From an uncultured Prochlorococcus sp. (GTDB lineage: Bacteria; Cyanobacteriota; Cyanobacteriia; PCC-6307; Cyanobiaceae), in assembly GCA_902587615.1 (NCBI GenBank), contig CACILY010000004.1, positions 1 to 56,821 of the forward strand: a stretch of 56,821 nucleotides of DNA, given 5' to 3'. This document shows positions 9,094 to 17,705 of this stretch, piece after piece; position 1 is the stretch's first letter, and each line of letters starts with the position of its first letter. The notes beneath the pieces are model-generated. The model did no database searches, had not been told where the DNA came from, and saw only the letters and a list, made by a program, of their open reading frames with translations. A program made the position numbers and the translations under genes.

Positions 9094-9986
9094 ATAAATT
9101 TTTTCTAATTAGAGCTTTTAATAAGACTTATCGTTCATTATCTCAATTTAGTTGGATTGATAAGTGCTTACAATCAAAAAATAACCTCATAATTTTTTCT
9201 CTTCATAGCACTAATAAAAATTATTTTACTAAATACTATCAACTTCTCAAAGAGATTAATTCTATAGCTCCTTTTTTAAAGCCCTCCCAGATTAGCGATT
9301 ATTTCCAAGGTTCATATGGTTCGAGACCTAGATCTATTCTTACCTTAGACGATGGATTTATTGATAACTATGATTTTGCAATTAACGTATTAGATGATTT
9401 GAAAATCAAAGCTATATTCTTTGTTATCCCTTACTTTATCGATAACAATTATACTTCTGCTGAATATATCGAAGCCCTTTTCCCAAACTTTAATAAATTT
9501 AATTGTTCTCCAGACCCTGATCAATTTCTCCATTTAACGTCCAACCAAATTCAAACCTTAGATAATAACGGACATACTATTGGAATACATGGATATAAAC
9601 ATGAGTCTTCAACATCACTTTCTCAAGAAAGACTTTATAATCTTACATGTAAATCAATCGATATCATGGAGAAGTCTATTAAATATCCTGAACATTATTG
9701 CTATCCTTTTGGCACTTATTCCCATTTCTCTTCCCAGACCAATAATTTATTAAAATCAAAATTCAGATATATACATACTGGTATTCGGGGATCAAATTCA
9801 ATTCACGAATTTAATCTAGGTTTGCTTAATCGACAAACTATTAGTGGCCATACTAAAAATTTAGTTTATCTTCCTTATAGTTTTGAGTCTGTTTTCTTTT
9901 TTGTATTTAATCCAATCACTCGTTTACCTTTAAAGATATACCATATAATCAAGGATTATTTATCCAGGTTTAGTTCAAAAGATTAG
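9090..9986 (+). CDS. Polysaccharide deacetylase (NodB domain)
   Basis: A carbohydrate esterase family 4 protein, 298 aa. ILTLDDGFIDNY (about residues 82-93) is NodB motif 1 with the catalytic and metal-binding Asp pair; IGIHGYKHESS (about 164-174) is motif 2 with the two metal His; HYCYPFGTYS is motif 3. It should remove N- or O-acetyl groups from a glycan. I see no clear signal peptide, so it may act in the cytoplasm on a lipid-linked or nucleotide-linked sugar. It is translationally coupled to the FemAB-like gene, which suggests a deacylate-then-acylate step. Confidence 0.83.
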   Translation: MNKFFLIRAFNKTYRSLSQFSWIDKCLQSKNNLIIFSLHSTNKNYFTKYYQLLKEINSIAPFLKPSQISDYFQGSYGSRPRSILTLDDGFIDNYDFAINVLDDLKIKAIFFVIPYFIDNNYTSAEYIEALFPNFNKFNCSPDPDQFLHLTSNQIQTLDNNGHTIGIHGYKHESSTSLSQERLYNLTCKSIDIMEKSIKYPEHYCYPFGTYSHFSSQTNNLLKSKFRYIHTGIRGSNSIHEFNLGLLNRQTISGHTKNLVYLPYSFESVFFFVFNPITRLPLKIYHIIKDYLSRFSSKD

Positions 9987-10009
9987 TAATCTTTTTATTT
10001 ATAAGAACT

Positions 10010-11059
10010 ATGTCTTTCAATTCAGGTAAAAGATTTGACTTATACAAGGATCTCTTAGAATCATCTGGATACTTTAAGTTGGTTTGTGGAGCAGGACTAG
10101 AAGAAAGAAAGAATGTAGAAAAATTATGTTATATATATACTTTAGCTGGTTGCACAGGGTTTGATGTTGCAGCTAATGTTGATATTGTATCTGCAGCTAA
10201 AAAAGGAATAGATGCTGCATTTATTAAAGCAAAGGATTTAAAACTAACCATACCTTTTAGGCCTTTTATAACAGTTAGTGTGGGTATGCCTGGGGATCAC
10301 CATGTTAGAAAAGCATCTATTAATAGTAATTGTATTGGCTGTAATCTATGTATCCCTTCTTGCCCTACAAATGCTATTCCTGAATCTTTAAATGTTATTA
10401 GTGAACTATGCATCGGTTGTGGAAATTGTGAGTCTGCTTGTCCTTCTACCGCTAATGCAATTGAATACAATCATAATGCTAAACAGTTATTAGATGTTCT
10501 TCCTAAATGTGTAGAGGCTGGAGCTGAAAGTATAGAATTACATGCTGGTGTACCAGATCAAGAGTCCACCTTGAAAGAATGGGAGATAGTTTCAAATTCT
10601 ATTCCTAATGGAATGATTTCAATGTGTATTGATAGAAAACATTTAAGTAATAATGATTTAGTAGATAGAATTTATGCAGCAAAGGATATAGCTGATGATA
10701 GATTAATTATTCAAGCTGATGGTATACCTATGAGTGGGGGCGCTGATAATTTCAATACAACTCTGCAGGCTGTATCAATTGCTGATTACATATATAAGGA
10801 AGTCAAACTTAGAGATTCTAAATTTACTAAACTTCCCATATTAATCTCTGGTGGTACTAACTCTCTTACAGGAAGTTTGGCCAGACAATGTGGTGTCAAA
10901 TTCAACGGAATAACAATAGGTACACATGCTAGGAATGTTATTTCAAATTATACAAAATCTCCTTACTCTCTTTCTAACTCTCAGCTATTAGAATCAATCA
11001 CAACTGCTAGAAATCTCATTAATCGTAATTTACAAAAAAATTATTCTAATAATATCTAG
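10010..11059 (+). CDS. LdpA-like protein with two [4Fe-4S] clusters
   Basis: A 349-aa protein whose N-terminus, YFKLVCGAGLEERKNVEKLCYIYTLAGCTGFDVAANVDIV, strongly resembles LdpA, the cyanobacterial iron-sulfur protein that adjusts circadian period to light/redox state. Two ferredoxin-type motifs follow: CIGCNLCIPSCP (Cys108, 111, 114, 118) and CIGCGNCESACP (Cys134, 137, 140, 144). The remainder (about 160-330) looks like a (beta/alpha) barrel with LPILISGGTNSLTG. Placement in a glycan operon, next to a cluster-less copy of itself, argues for a paralogue of ldpA rather than the clock gene. Substrate and reaction are unknown. Confidence 0.7.
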   Translation: MSFNSGKRFDLYKDLLESSGYFKLVCGAGLEERKNVEKLCYIYTLAGCTGFDVAANVDIVSAAKKGIDAAFIKAKDLKLTIPFRPFITVSVGMPGDHHVRKASINSNCIGCNLCIPSCPTNAIPESLNVISELCIGCGNCESACPSTANAIEYNHNAKQLLDVLPKCVEAGAESIELHAGVPDQESTLKEWEIVSNSIPNGMISMCIDRKHLSNNDLVDRIYAAKDIADDRLIIQADGIPMSGGADNFNTTLQAVSIADYIYKEVKLRDSKFTKLPILISGGTNSLTGSLARQCGVKFNGITIGTHARNVISNYTKSPYSLSNSQLLESITTARNLINRNLQKNYSNNI

Positions 11060-11080
11060 AACTTTTTTCAATTCTGATTA

Positions 11081-11932
11081 ATGTCAATTACTAGATCTAA
11101 AATTCTATTCGATCTGTTTTTTTCTCGTCAATTTACCCAACTATATATCGAGCCTTCTATCGGAACAAAATTAGATTTAAATAAACTGGTTTTTCTCTAT
11201 ACACTATCTGGATGTCATGGATTTCTACTTTCAACTCAAGTACAGGGTTTAAATCATATTTTATCAGGAATTCAGCAAGCGAAGGATATAGCAGAAAAGT
11301 CTAATATTTATTTACCCTTCTCACCTTTTATTTTCTTATTAGCAACTGATTTGATTTTTGAAGAAAGAACTAAATACGCACACTTTTCTGAATTGTTTAC
11401 GAATATTCAATCAGAAGTCGATGCTATTGGTGTAGATTTTACACAAGCCTATAAAGATGATATTTTAAAATATCTAGATATAATAAGGACCTTTAATGTT
11501 GACTCCTACTTTATTCTGAAGGTTAGTAGAAAGTATCTTAGTAATGCATCTTTAGTTGAAGTTATAAAGGCATATTATCAAATCTTTTATAAGCGTTTGA
11601 TAATAGTAACCGATGTTACTTTATCTAATCCACATAAACAATTAGTGACATCGCCAATCCAAGCAATATCCACAATAGATATGATAAATAAGGAAGTTAA
11701 ATTTAAAGATACCAAATATAAAGATATACCTCTTATTATTTCAGGTCAGGATTCCATAAAGGCAAAGAAGCTAGCACAACAATGTGGAGTATGTATTAAT
11801 GGAATAACTGTATCTCAGCCTCCATCAGAATTGATCAAGAGACTAGAGCTTTTAAAGACTTTAACGAACTTAGAACCCATTGAAGATTTACTTCATATTG
11901 TTAGAGAGTCTCTAGACTCATGCAAATTCTAA
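11081..11932 (+). CDS. Diverged LdpA-like paralogue without iron-sulfur motifs
   Basis: A 283-aa protein that aligns by eye along its length with the preceding gene. LVFLYTLSGCHGFLLSTQV matches LCYIYTLAGCTGFDVAANV; SRKYLSNASLVEVI matches DRKHLSNNDLVDRI; INKEVKFKDTKYKDIPLIISG matches IYKEVKLRDSKFTKLPILISG; LAQQCGVCINGITV matches LARQCGVKFNGITI. The roughly 60-residue ferredoxin-like insert with all eight cluster cysteines is missing. I infer tandem duplication followed by loss of the redox domain. It may be a structural or regulatory partner of the first copy. Confidence 0.65.
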   Translation: MSITRSKILFDLFFSRQFTQLYIEPSIGTKLDLNKLVFLYTLSGCHGFLLSTQVQGLNHILSGIQQAKDIAEKSNIYLPFSPFIFLLATDLIFEERTKYAHFSELFTNIQSEVDAIGVDFTQAYKDDILKYLDIIRTFNVDSYFILKVSRKYLSNASLVEVIKAYYQIFYKRLIIVTDVTLSNPHKQLVTSPIQAISTIDMINKEVKFKDTKYKDIPLIISGQDSIKAKKLAQQCGVCINGITVSQPPSELIKRLELLKTLTNLEPIEDLLHIVRESLDSCKF

Positions 11933-11962
11933 TATCATTCTTATGATTCTCACTATGAAATC

Positions 11963-12736
11963 TTGTCTATAGTCAAGGCTAATAATCTTTTGAACACTTC
12001 TATTACTCTTCATGCAAGCGAGCATAGATATATACTTGATTCAAGTCAGGTCAATCTATTAAGAAATTTTGCATATAAACATAATTATTTATTCTCATCC
12101 ATGATTGGTGGATGTGATTCAATTCGAGATATAAGAGATTCATTGGAACTTGCAGTAGACAATTTTGAAGTCCCATGCATTGATTCAATTTATTCTTTAA
12201 GGAAGTTATTCTCTGCTTTAGAAAAAGTTTACATACATAATGGTCATAACTTAACTCAAATTAAAATCTTTATAAATATAGGATCTAGGAATGGATCTCA
12301 ATTGATAAAAGATATCTATAAATTTAAACTTCCTAGCCTCTTTAATTCAAATCAGATTATTTTTAATTTTAATAGACATTACTTAGTCCAATCATTTAAC
12401 AAAGCAAAACCCACAGAATTTGATCATGTATTTTATTTAGATCAAATTAATAACAACCTAAAAAAAAGTATTTCTATTTTAAAGGAATATAACTATCTGT
12501 CATCTGTTAGTGGATTCATTACTAAAGATACAATAGAGACTACTTATGATTTGAATACCGATTTTATTAAGACTAACCTTTTCTCTATACCTATCTATAA
12601 TAGCTCTATTACCGAAATTAAGTTTCTTCACCACAAGCATCAATTGATCGAAGCAAATATACTCTCTGCACTCAATTACTTTCTTAATGTTAAGATTAAT
12701 AATCCATTCTTCGGTGATAAATCATATCTATTTTAA
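11963..12736 (+). CDS. Degenerate HpcH/HpaI-aldolase-like protein (putative pseudoenzyme)
   Basis: A 257-aa protein with no clear family match of its own, but alignable with the next gene: GGCDSIRDIRDSLELAVDNFEVPCIDSIYSLRKLF versus GGPFAYRDMFEAIHIGVSKILIPMVESSFALENSI, and INIGSR versus INIESK. At the metal-ligand positions it has Gly107 instead of Glu and His139 instead of Asp, so class II aldolase chemistry is unlikely. The start is TTG at 11963; the nearby ATG at 11955 is out of frame and stops after five codons. It is in the same frame as the upstream gene, separated by one stop codon and ten sense codons. Confidence 0.6.
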   Translation: MSIVKANNLLNTSITLHASEHRYILDSSQVNLLRNFAYKHNYLFSSMIGGCDSIRDIRDSLELAVDNFEVPCIDSIYSLRKLFSALEKVYIHNGHNLTQIKIFINIGSRNGSQLIKDIYKFKLPSLFNSNQIIFNFNRHYLVQSFNKAKPTEFDHVFYLDQINNNLKKSISILKEYNYLSSVSGFITKDTIETTYDLNTDFIKTNLFSIPIYNSSITEIKFLHHKHQLIEANILSALNYFLNVKINNPFFGDKSYLF

Positions 12737-12749
12737 CTCTTATATCTCA

Positions 12750-13559
12750 ATGAATCAATTCTATTCTAAGCTATTAGAAAGTTACTCCGAATTACAAAAA
12801 CTAGAGGAGTTTATTTCTATCAAATGTGAATTTGAGGCGGAAGGGTCGAGACTATCAGACATATTAACCTTAGCCAATATTTGTAGCAAGAATTCAACAC
12901 CACTTACTTTGAAAATAGGAGGCCCATTCGCTTATCGTGATATGTTTGAGGCTATACATATTGGAGTAAGCAAGATATTAATACCAATGGTTGAAAGCTC
13001 TTTCGCTTTAGAAAATTCCATTAATAATTATCTAAGCCTTATCTCTAATTCTTCTCCAATAGAACCTTTACCAGAGATTGCCATTAATATAGAAAGCAAA
13101 CTTTCTATTGATAATTTTAAAGAGCTTTTAGATTCGATTATCATTTATAAATATCCCATAAATAATATCGTCATTGGAAGAAGTGATCTTTCTAGCTCAT
13201 TAGATATTAATCAAGTTGATTCTGATGAGATTTTTAATATTTCTAATAAATTATTATATTTAGCATCCACTAAAGGATTGATTGTAACAATAGGGGGTAA
13301 TATCACATTAAATAGTTTTGACTTTATCTACAGGCTTTGCAAATCTAATCTTCACTCGTTTGAAACTAGGAAATGTACTTTTAGAGTCTCCAGTCAATTT
13401 ACAAAAATTAGATTCTATAAATGCCTCAAGTCTGCTCTTGCTTTTGAACTTTCCTGGTTGAAGTATAAACGAAATATTTCTCTTGTTCGATCCAATGAGG
13501 ATGCTTTAAGGATTAAATCTATTGAGATCAAGCTAGATAACAGTAACCTAGATATTTGA
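12750..13559 (+). CDS. HpcH/HpaI aldolase/citrate lyase-like protein
   Basis: A 269-aa protein from the ATG at 12750; the track's start at 12687 lies inside the upstream gene. VSKILIPMVESSFALENSI, AINIESKLSIDNFKELL and NIVIGRSDLSSSL follow the order of HpcH/HpaI (2-keto-3-deoxy acid) aldolases, with Glu115 and Asp146 at the metal-ligand positions. Such class II aldolases join or split pyruvate and an aldehyde. In an island with a KdsB-like activating enzyme, I infer that it makes a 2-keto-3-deoxy sugar acid, but this is not shown. It is the last plus-strand gene of the island; the flippase gene converges from 22 nt away. Confidence 0.65.
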   Translation: MNQFYSKLLESYSELQKLEEFISIKCEFEAEGSRLSDILTLANICSKNSTPLTLKIGGPFAYRDMFEAIHIGVSKILIPMVESSFALENSINNYLSLISNSSPIEPLPEIAINIESKLSIDNFKELLDSIIIYKYPINNIVIGRSDLSSSLDINQVDSDEIFNISNKLLYLASTKGLIVTIGGNITLNSFDFIYRLCKSNLHSFETRKCTFRVSSQFTKIRFYKCLKSALAFELSWLKYKRNISLVRSNEDALRIKSIEIKLDNSNLDI

Positions 13560-13581
13560 TCAATTCATAGAATATCTAATT

Positions 13582-14925
13582 TCACAACCGTGCATATTTT
13601 AATTTTTTATATTCATTCAAGAATAAGATACTTGTCCATATTATTTTTATAGTCGATTCTAGAGTTATACCAACAATAACACCATTTAACCCCCAGAAAT
13701 AAGCACCACTACTTACAGAAATTATCCCAATAATTGTACTTAGCACAAATGGTTTTACCATTAATCTGATTTTGTTACTTACTTTAAATCCAAAACATAG
13801 TATATTACTAAGATTTGTCATTGAAGCAGATAATGCTATCCAAGGTAAAATATATGAATTAGTTAAATATGTATCTCTTTTCCCTAAAAAGTAAAAAATT
13901 AGATTTTGCTGGTAAATACCTGTAAGTATTATGAATATAATAAATATAAAGAACGCAATAAGACTTGTTTTCGCTACCAATCTATATACATTCATTAATC
14001 TTTCTTTATCTAACGCGTTCCCAGCCTTTTCGTAGTAAATTGGAACAATAAGAGATGTGAAGTTGTTTACTATTATTCTTATAGGGAAACTTCCTAATTG
14101 AAATAGAGCTACATATACACCAACATTTGTTGTTGAGCTGAACAATTCCAAAGACCATCTATCCGAAATTAAATAAATAGACGAAAGTAATCCCCATAAT
14201 GCTACTGGCCAGGACTGAGAAAATATTTTAGTTTTAAAATCCCTTACCTTATCTCTTGTCGCCTCATGTATATTTATATTTTTGATAAGTTTCTTTCGTA
14301 TAAAATAAATTTGAGAAAGGATTACAATAAATAATCCCAATGAATAACCCCATATTGCCATTACACTAGAGTCCCATATAAAAATAATTAGTAGAGCAGC
14401 AAATATAAACTTTCCCCAAGAAGCTAATACACTATGAAAGGCTACTAATGACCTAGCTCTGGCAGCATTCTGAATTCCATTAATCATATTTTGCACATTA
14501 TCTAAGAATGCAACACTCAAAGCACCCAGTACAAATATTAAATATTCTCTCTGCCCTGTTATTAAAACAATTAAAATACTTATAAGGCTAAATATGATCA
14601 TCCCAAATGTGACCTTACCAACTAATTCTCTAACGGCTATGAAATAACTTGGTAAGTTTCTTTCCTGCCTAGCGGGAGCAAAATACCTTACAATTCCTCC
14701 TGTTAGAGGTCCAATTCCAGCTACAGCTATAAATGTTGTGACCGACATCCCTAAAGCTAGCTTCCCATATTCTGCAGGAATCAGCAGACTGGTGAGTACT
14801 TTTATTCCTACTAAAGCTCCTAAGATTGAGATACCTTGTCCAAATATTATCCAGATGAATTCTTTAACTACTTTTGAGCCTAATCTTTTGCTAATTTTAT
14901 TGTAAAATCTTTTAACTTCTGTCAA
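13582..14925 (-). CDS. Wzx-like polysaccharide flippase (MATE/MOP superfamily)
   Basis: A 447-aa integral membrane protein with about 12 hydrophobic segments, e.g. FIWIIFGQGISILGALVGIKVLTSLL at 23-48 and the end segments IIGIISVSSGAYFWGLNGVIVGITL. The PAEYGKLALGMSVTTFIAVAG pattern is typical of O-antigen/oligosaccharide repeat-unit flippases, which move lipid-linked oligosaccharide across the inner membrane. It is the export step expected for the glycan made by this island. It is convergent with the aldolase-like gene and first in a minus-strand group of three in map order. Confidence 0.82.
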   Translation of the reverse strand: MTEVKRFYNKISKRLGSKVVKEFIWIIFGQGISILGALVGIKVLTSLLIPAEYGKLALGMSVTTFIAVAGIGPLTGGIVRYFAPARQERNLPSYFIAVRELVGKVTFGMIIFSLISILIVLITGQREYLIFVLGALSVAFLDNVQNMINGIQNAARARSLVAFHSVLASWGKFIFAALLIIFIWDSSVMAIWGYSLGLFIVILSQIYFIRKKLIKNINIHEATRDKVRDFKTKIFSQSWPVALWGLLSSIYLISDRWSLELFSSTTNVGVYVALFQLGSFPIRIIVNNFTSLIVPIYYEKAGNALDKERLMNVYRLVAKTSLIAFFIFIIFIILTGIYQQNLIFYFLGKRDTYLTNSYILPWIALSASMTNLSNILCFGFKVSNKIRLMVKPFVLSTIIGIISVSSGAYFWGLNGVIVGITLESTIKIIWTSILFLNEYKKLKYARL

Positions 14926-15011
14926 AGGGATTTTAAATCATGATTATATCAGATCTTATGATATTTACTTTCTCTTCTCAAAATAATTAACTTTAATATA
15001 CTTTATATTCT

Positions 15012-15965
15012 TTAATAGTAGTTAAATCTTGAAAGATCCCTGCCAATTAATTTTCCAAGTCTTTTATTCTTCTCGCTAAATATTCCTTCTATTTGTCTAT
15101 CCATTTCATTTAGATAATTTAAATCTTCTGTTCTTTCAAGTAATCCCTTTAGTTTGGGATCTAAATTCATTACTTTTCTTGCAAGCTTCCGAATGAAGAT
15201 ATTCTTTTGTGTAAAAGGCAGCATATCTATCTTTGTACCAGAATATATATTTTGTTTTTTCGAAACATTTATTCTCTCTAAATAATCTGGGATGAAGTCA
15301 TGTCTAATTCCTATGAACTTATTTATTTCATTGAAGAATTCATTTGGATTGTTAATTAACAATTCATAAGGTATGACCAGTACCTCTTCCTTCTTATATA
15401 TTGAATATATATTCTTTACGTAGTCTAGCCAATTAGATTCAAATCCTAAATCATTATAATCAAAGCAAAAGATATTTTCCGGTTTTATTTGCATATAGAA
15501 CCTATCCTCTTTAATTATTAATTGTTTCCAGAAGGAATTCATCCAATCAACTTGATTCCTTATTATTAATATTATTTTCCCTATAGATGCTTCCTTAAGT
15601 AATCGCATTTGCAATTTATTTACATGTTTATTAATTCCATATAACCCTTCTGAACTTATCAGTAATTCATTTTTGTTTCTCGTGATATCAGCAAATATTG
15701 CCACCTGCTTTCTATATGTTTGGTATATCTTATCAAGCCTTATGTTTAATTTTTCTTTACCTATGCTTGTTATTTTATTGTTTACCCAATTTACCGATTG
15801 ATAGTACTGTTCAACTTCCATATTCATGGAATAAACGAACCTTAGCTCTTTAGGCCATTTAAATGGTGGCTGTGTACTGTAAAAATCCTCAGTTAATTTA
15901 CTTAAGTAAGTTAACTGTAGAAATGTAGAAGCACATTTTGGTAATCCTATGTGTGCGACTTTCAT
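15012..15965 (-). CDS. Sulfotransferase domain protein
   Basis: A 317-aa protein starting MKVAHIGLPKCASTFLQLTYL. PKCAST (residues 9-14) is the 5'-phosphosulfate-binding loop of PAPS-dependent sulfotransferases, and IILIIRNQVDWMNSFWKQL (about 130-148) matches the 3'-phosphate-binding R...S motif. It should transfer sulfate from PAPS to a hydroxyl or amino group, here probably of the glycan; no other acceptor is suggested by neighbours. It has no membrane segment. It sits between the flippase and the GT39-like gene on the same strand. Confidence 0.8.
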   Translation of the reverse strand: MKVAHIGLPKCASTFLQLTYLSKLTEDFYSTQPPFKWPKELRFVYSMNMEVEQYYQSVNWVNNKITSIGKEKLNIRLDKIYQTYRKQVAIFADITRNKNELLISSEGLYGINKHVNKLQMRLLKEASIGKIILIIRNQVDWMNSFWKQLIIKEDRFYMQIKPENIFCFDYNDLGFESNWLDYVKNIYSIYKKEEVLVIPYELLINNPNEFFNEINKFIGIRHDFIPDYLERINVSKKQNIYSGTKIDMLPFTQKNIFIRKLARKVMNLDPKLKGLLERTEDLNYLNEMDRQIEGIFSEKNKRLGKLIGRDLSRFNYY

Positions 15966-16003
15966 TATTAATGGAATTCAGAAGTTTATACCATTCACTC
16001 TAT

Positions 16004-17341
16004 CTAAGATGACTGCTTTATTTCCATTCTATTACGTCTAGCTTTGGCTACACGAATGGCAGTTAGGATAATAATCACTGGTATCATTGGTACATAATGT
16101 CGAACATCATATTTGCCTATTAAGAACGGTCCAAAATAAAAGAACATATAAATTACAAATAAATCAAGATGTTCTATTGAGCCTACAGATCTATTTAAAG
16201 AACCCAGTATTCTTTTACTTCTTTTGAAACAAGAAAATAGTAAAATCCAACTAGCTCCTTTAGTAAGCAAGAATGTGAATGAGGTTAATTTAATTGCAAT
16301 CGAGTAATTATTATGCCATGGCATAATTGGAAGAATTCTAAAATCAATAAAAATAATGTAAATTTTGGCTAGAGTATTCCTGAAAAATTCTATAGGATTA
16401 TTTGATATCCATTTAAATGCTTGATTCTTTAGGTCCTTATCAATGTCCCATTCACTTTTTATTTCGGGAGAAGATACTTTTATTAGCCCCTTATAATCAA
16501 GTACATCTAAACTCTCTTTTGGAAAATAATTCTTAAAATGTTGATTATTCCCTTTTAAAATATTCCATCCGTCCCAACTAGTACCTAATGTTAATTTACC
16601 CGTAGATGAGTAAACATGAATATTCCAAATCATTATAGAGATTATTATAGGACTTATGAGAATTAAAATAGATTTATAATTTAACTTCTTTAGTCTGTAA
16701 ATATTAAACAATATAATATATATAACAGCCATAGCAAGGTATAGCATACTAGACTTAGTAAGATAAGATAATGACATTAAGGTAGATATATAAAGACCAA
16801 TATTTATTATCTCATTGGAGTCTAGTTTATCAGATTCCTTTATATATACACAAGCTATAAATGCACATGGGATAAAAATACATAACCATGATTCTTCATT
16901 TGTTATGTCTATGAGTCTTCTCAATACCAGTGGTGATATTAGAGTTAATGTTAATGAAAGTTTTGTTATTTTATTACCGCATATTCCTTTTAGCATTCTT
17001 ATTGCAGGTATAGCAACAACAGCAAAAATGAAGGCTCTGCATATTACTGAAAATCCAAGATATTTACCAAAACTTGCAAACCAAATTGGAATCAGGGGCA
17101 TCCGATGAGCAAAACTATCGTGAACCACCCCTCCCGGATAAAGTATATTTTTTGCAACATATTTATTCTCATTAATTAAGGAATCTATTATAGGACCAAA
17201 ACCAAATGTTATTTCTTCAGGGCTCTTAAGATTCACTCCATCTGTTAACAAGAACAATATATAGATAGAAATAGCAAATATTGCAGACAATATTAATTCG
17301 TTCCTTTTTAGGACAGCAAAAATTTTTCCACCCATATTCAA
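16004..17341 (-). CDS. Multi-span membrane protein, GT39/ArnT-like
   Basis: A 445-aa protein with about ten hydrophobic segments (for example LILSAIFAISIYILFLLTDG at 16-35 and ILILISPIIISIMIWNIHVY). The first loop is long and polar and ends in AHRMPLIPIWFA, and the C-terminal segment HYVPMIPVIIILTAIRVAK resembles the last spans of GT-C enzymes. GT-C transferases of the GT39/ArnT kind use polyprenyl-linked donors in the periplasm. I cannot see a decisive catalytic motif, so the activity is inferred. It is the first gene of the minus-strand trio in transcription order. Confidence 0.55.
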   Translation of the reverse strand: MNMGGKIFAVLKRNELILSAIFAISIYILFLLTDGVNLKSPEEITFGFGPIIDSLINENKYVAKNILYPGGVVHDSFAHRMPLIPIWFASFGKYLGFSVICRAFIFAVVAIPAIRMLKGICGNKITKLSLTLTLISPLVLRRLIDITNEESWLCIFIPCAFIACVYIKESDKLDSNEIINIGLYISTLMSLSYLTKSSMLYLAMAVIYIILFNIYRLKKLNYKSILILISPIIISIMIWNIHVYSSTGKLTLGTSWDGWNILKGNNQHFKNYFPKESLDVLDYKGLIKVSSPEIKSEWDIDKDLKNQAFKWISNNPIEFFRNTLAKIYIIFIDFRILPIMPWHNNYSIAIKLTSFTFLLTKGASWILLFSCFKRSKRILGSLNRSVGSIEHLDLFVIYMFFYFGPFLIGKYDVRHYVPMIPVIIILTAIRVAKARRNRMEIKQSS

Positions 17342-17459
17342 TAAAACCTTTTTTCAACTATAATCATCCCGTTGTACTTTCAACATAGCCAACAATTTTT
17401 TTGTTACCTTATCCATTTTTTTTTTCGATTAATACAAATTCCTTAGATCGCTAATCTAT

Positions 17460-17705
17460 TTACCAATATGGATCATTAAATAATTCTACTTCTATATAAC
17501 CAGACTTTTGCTTTTCTATCTTGCTAATACAAGCTCTTATTACTTTTCCATTAGTTTCTATTTCGCAAGCACCACAGCTTCCTCCAAGGCAACCCACTGG
17601 TATTTTTACTCCTGCCCTTTTTGCAGCTGCAAGCCATTCTGCTCCTTCTGCTTCTTCACTATATTTTCCATTAGGCCAAAGTATTCTTATTGATGAATTA
17701 TTCAT
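17460..17705 (-). CDS. [2Fe-2S] plant-type ferredoxin-like protein
   Basis: An 81-aa small electron carrier. PVGCLGGSCGACEIETNGKVIRACIS places cysteines at 39, 44, 47 and 59, the C-x4-C-x2-C-x(n)-C pattern of plant-type 2Fe-2S ferredoxins with a short last spacing. It is shorter than photosynthetic ferredoxin I (about 97 aa), so it is a specialised carrier. It begins immediately after the cobQ stop codon and is probably co-transcribed with it. Its electron partner is unknown. Confidence 0.85.
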   Translation of the reverse strand: MNNSSIRILWPNGKYSEEAEGAEWLAAAKRAGVKIPVGCLGGSCGACEIETNGKVIRACISKIEKQKSGYIEVELFNDPYW

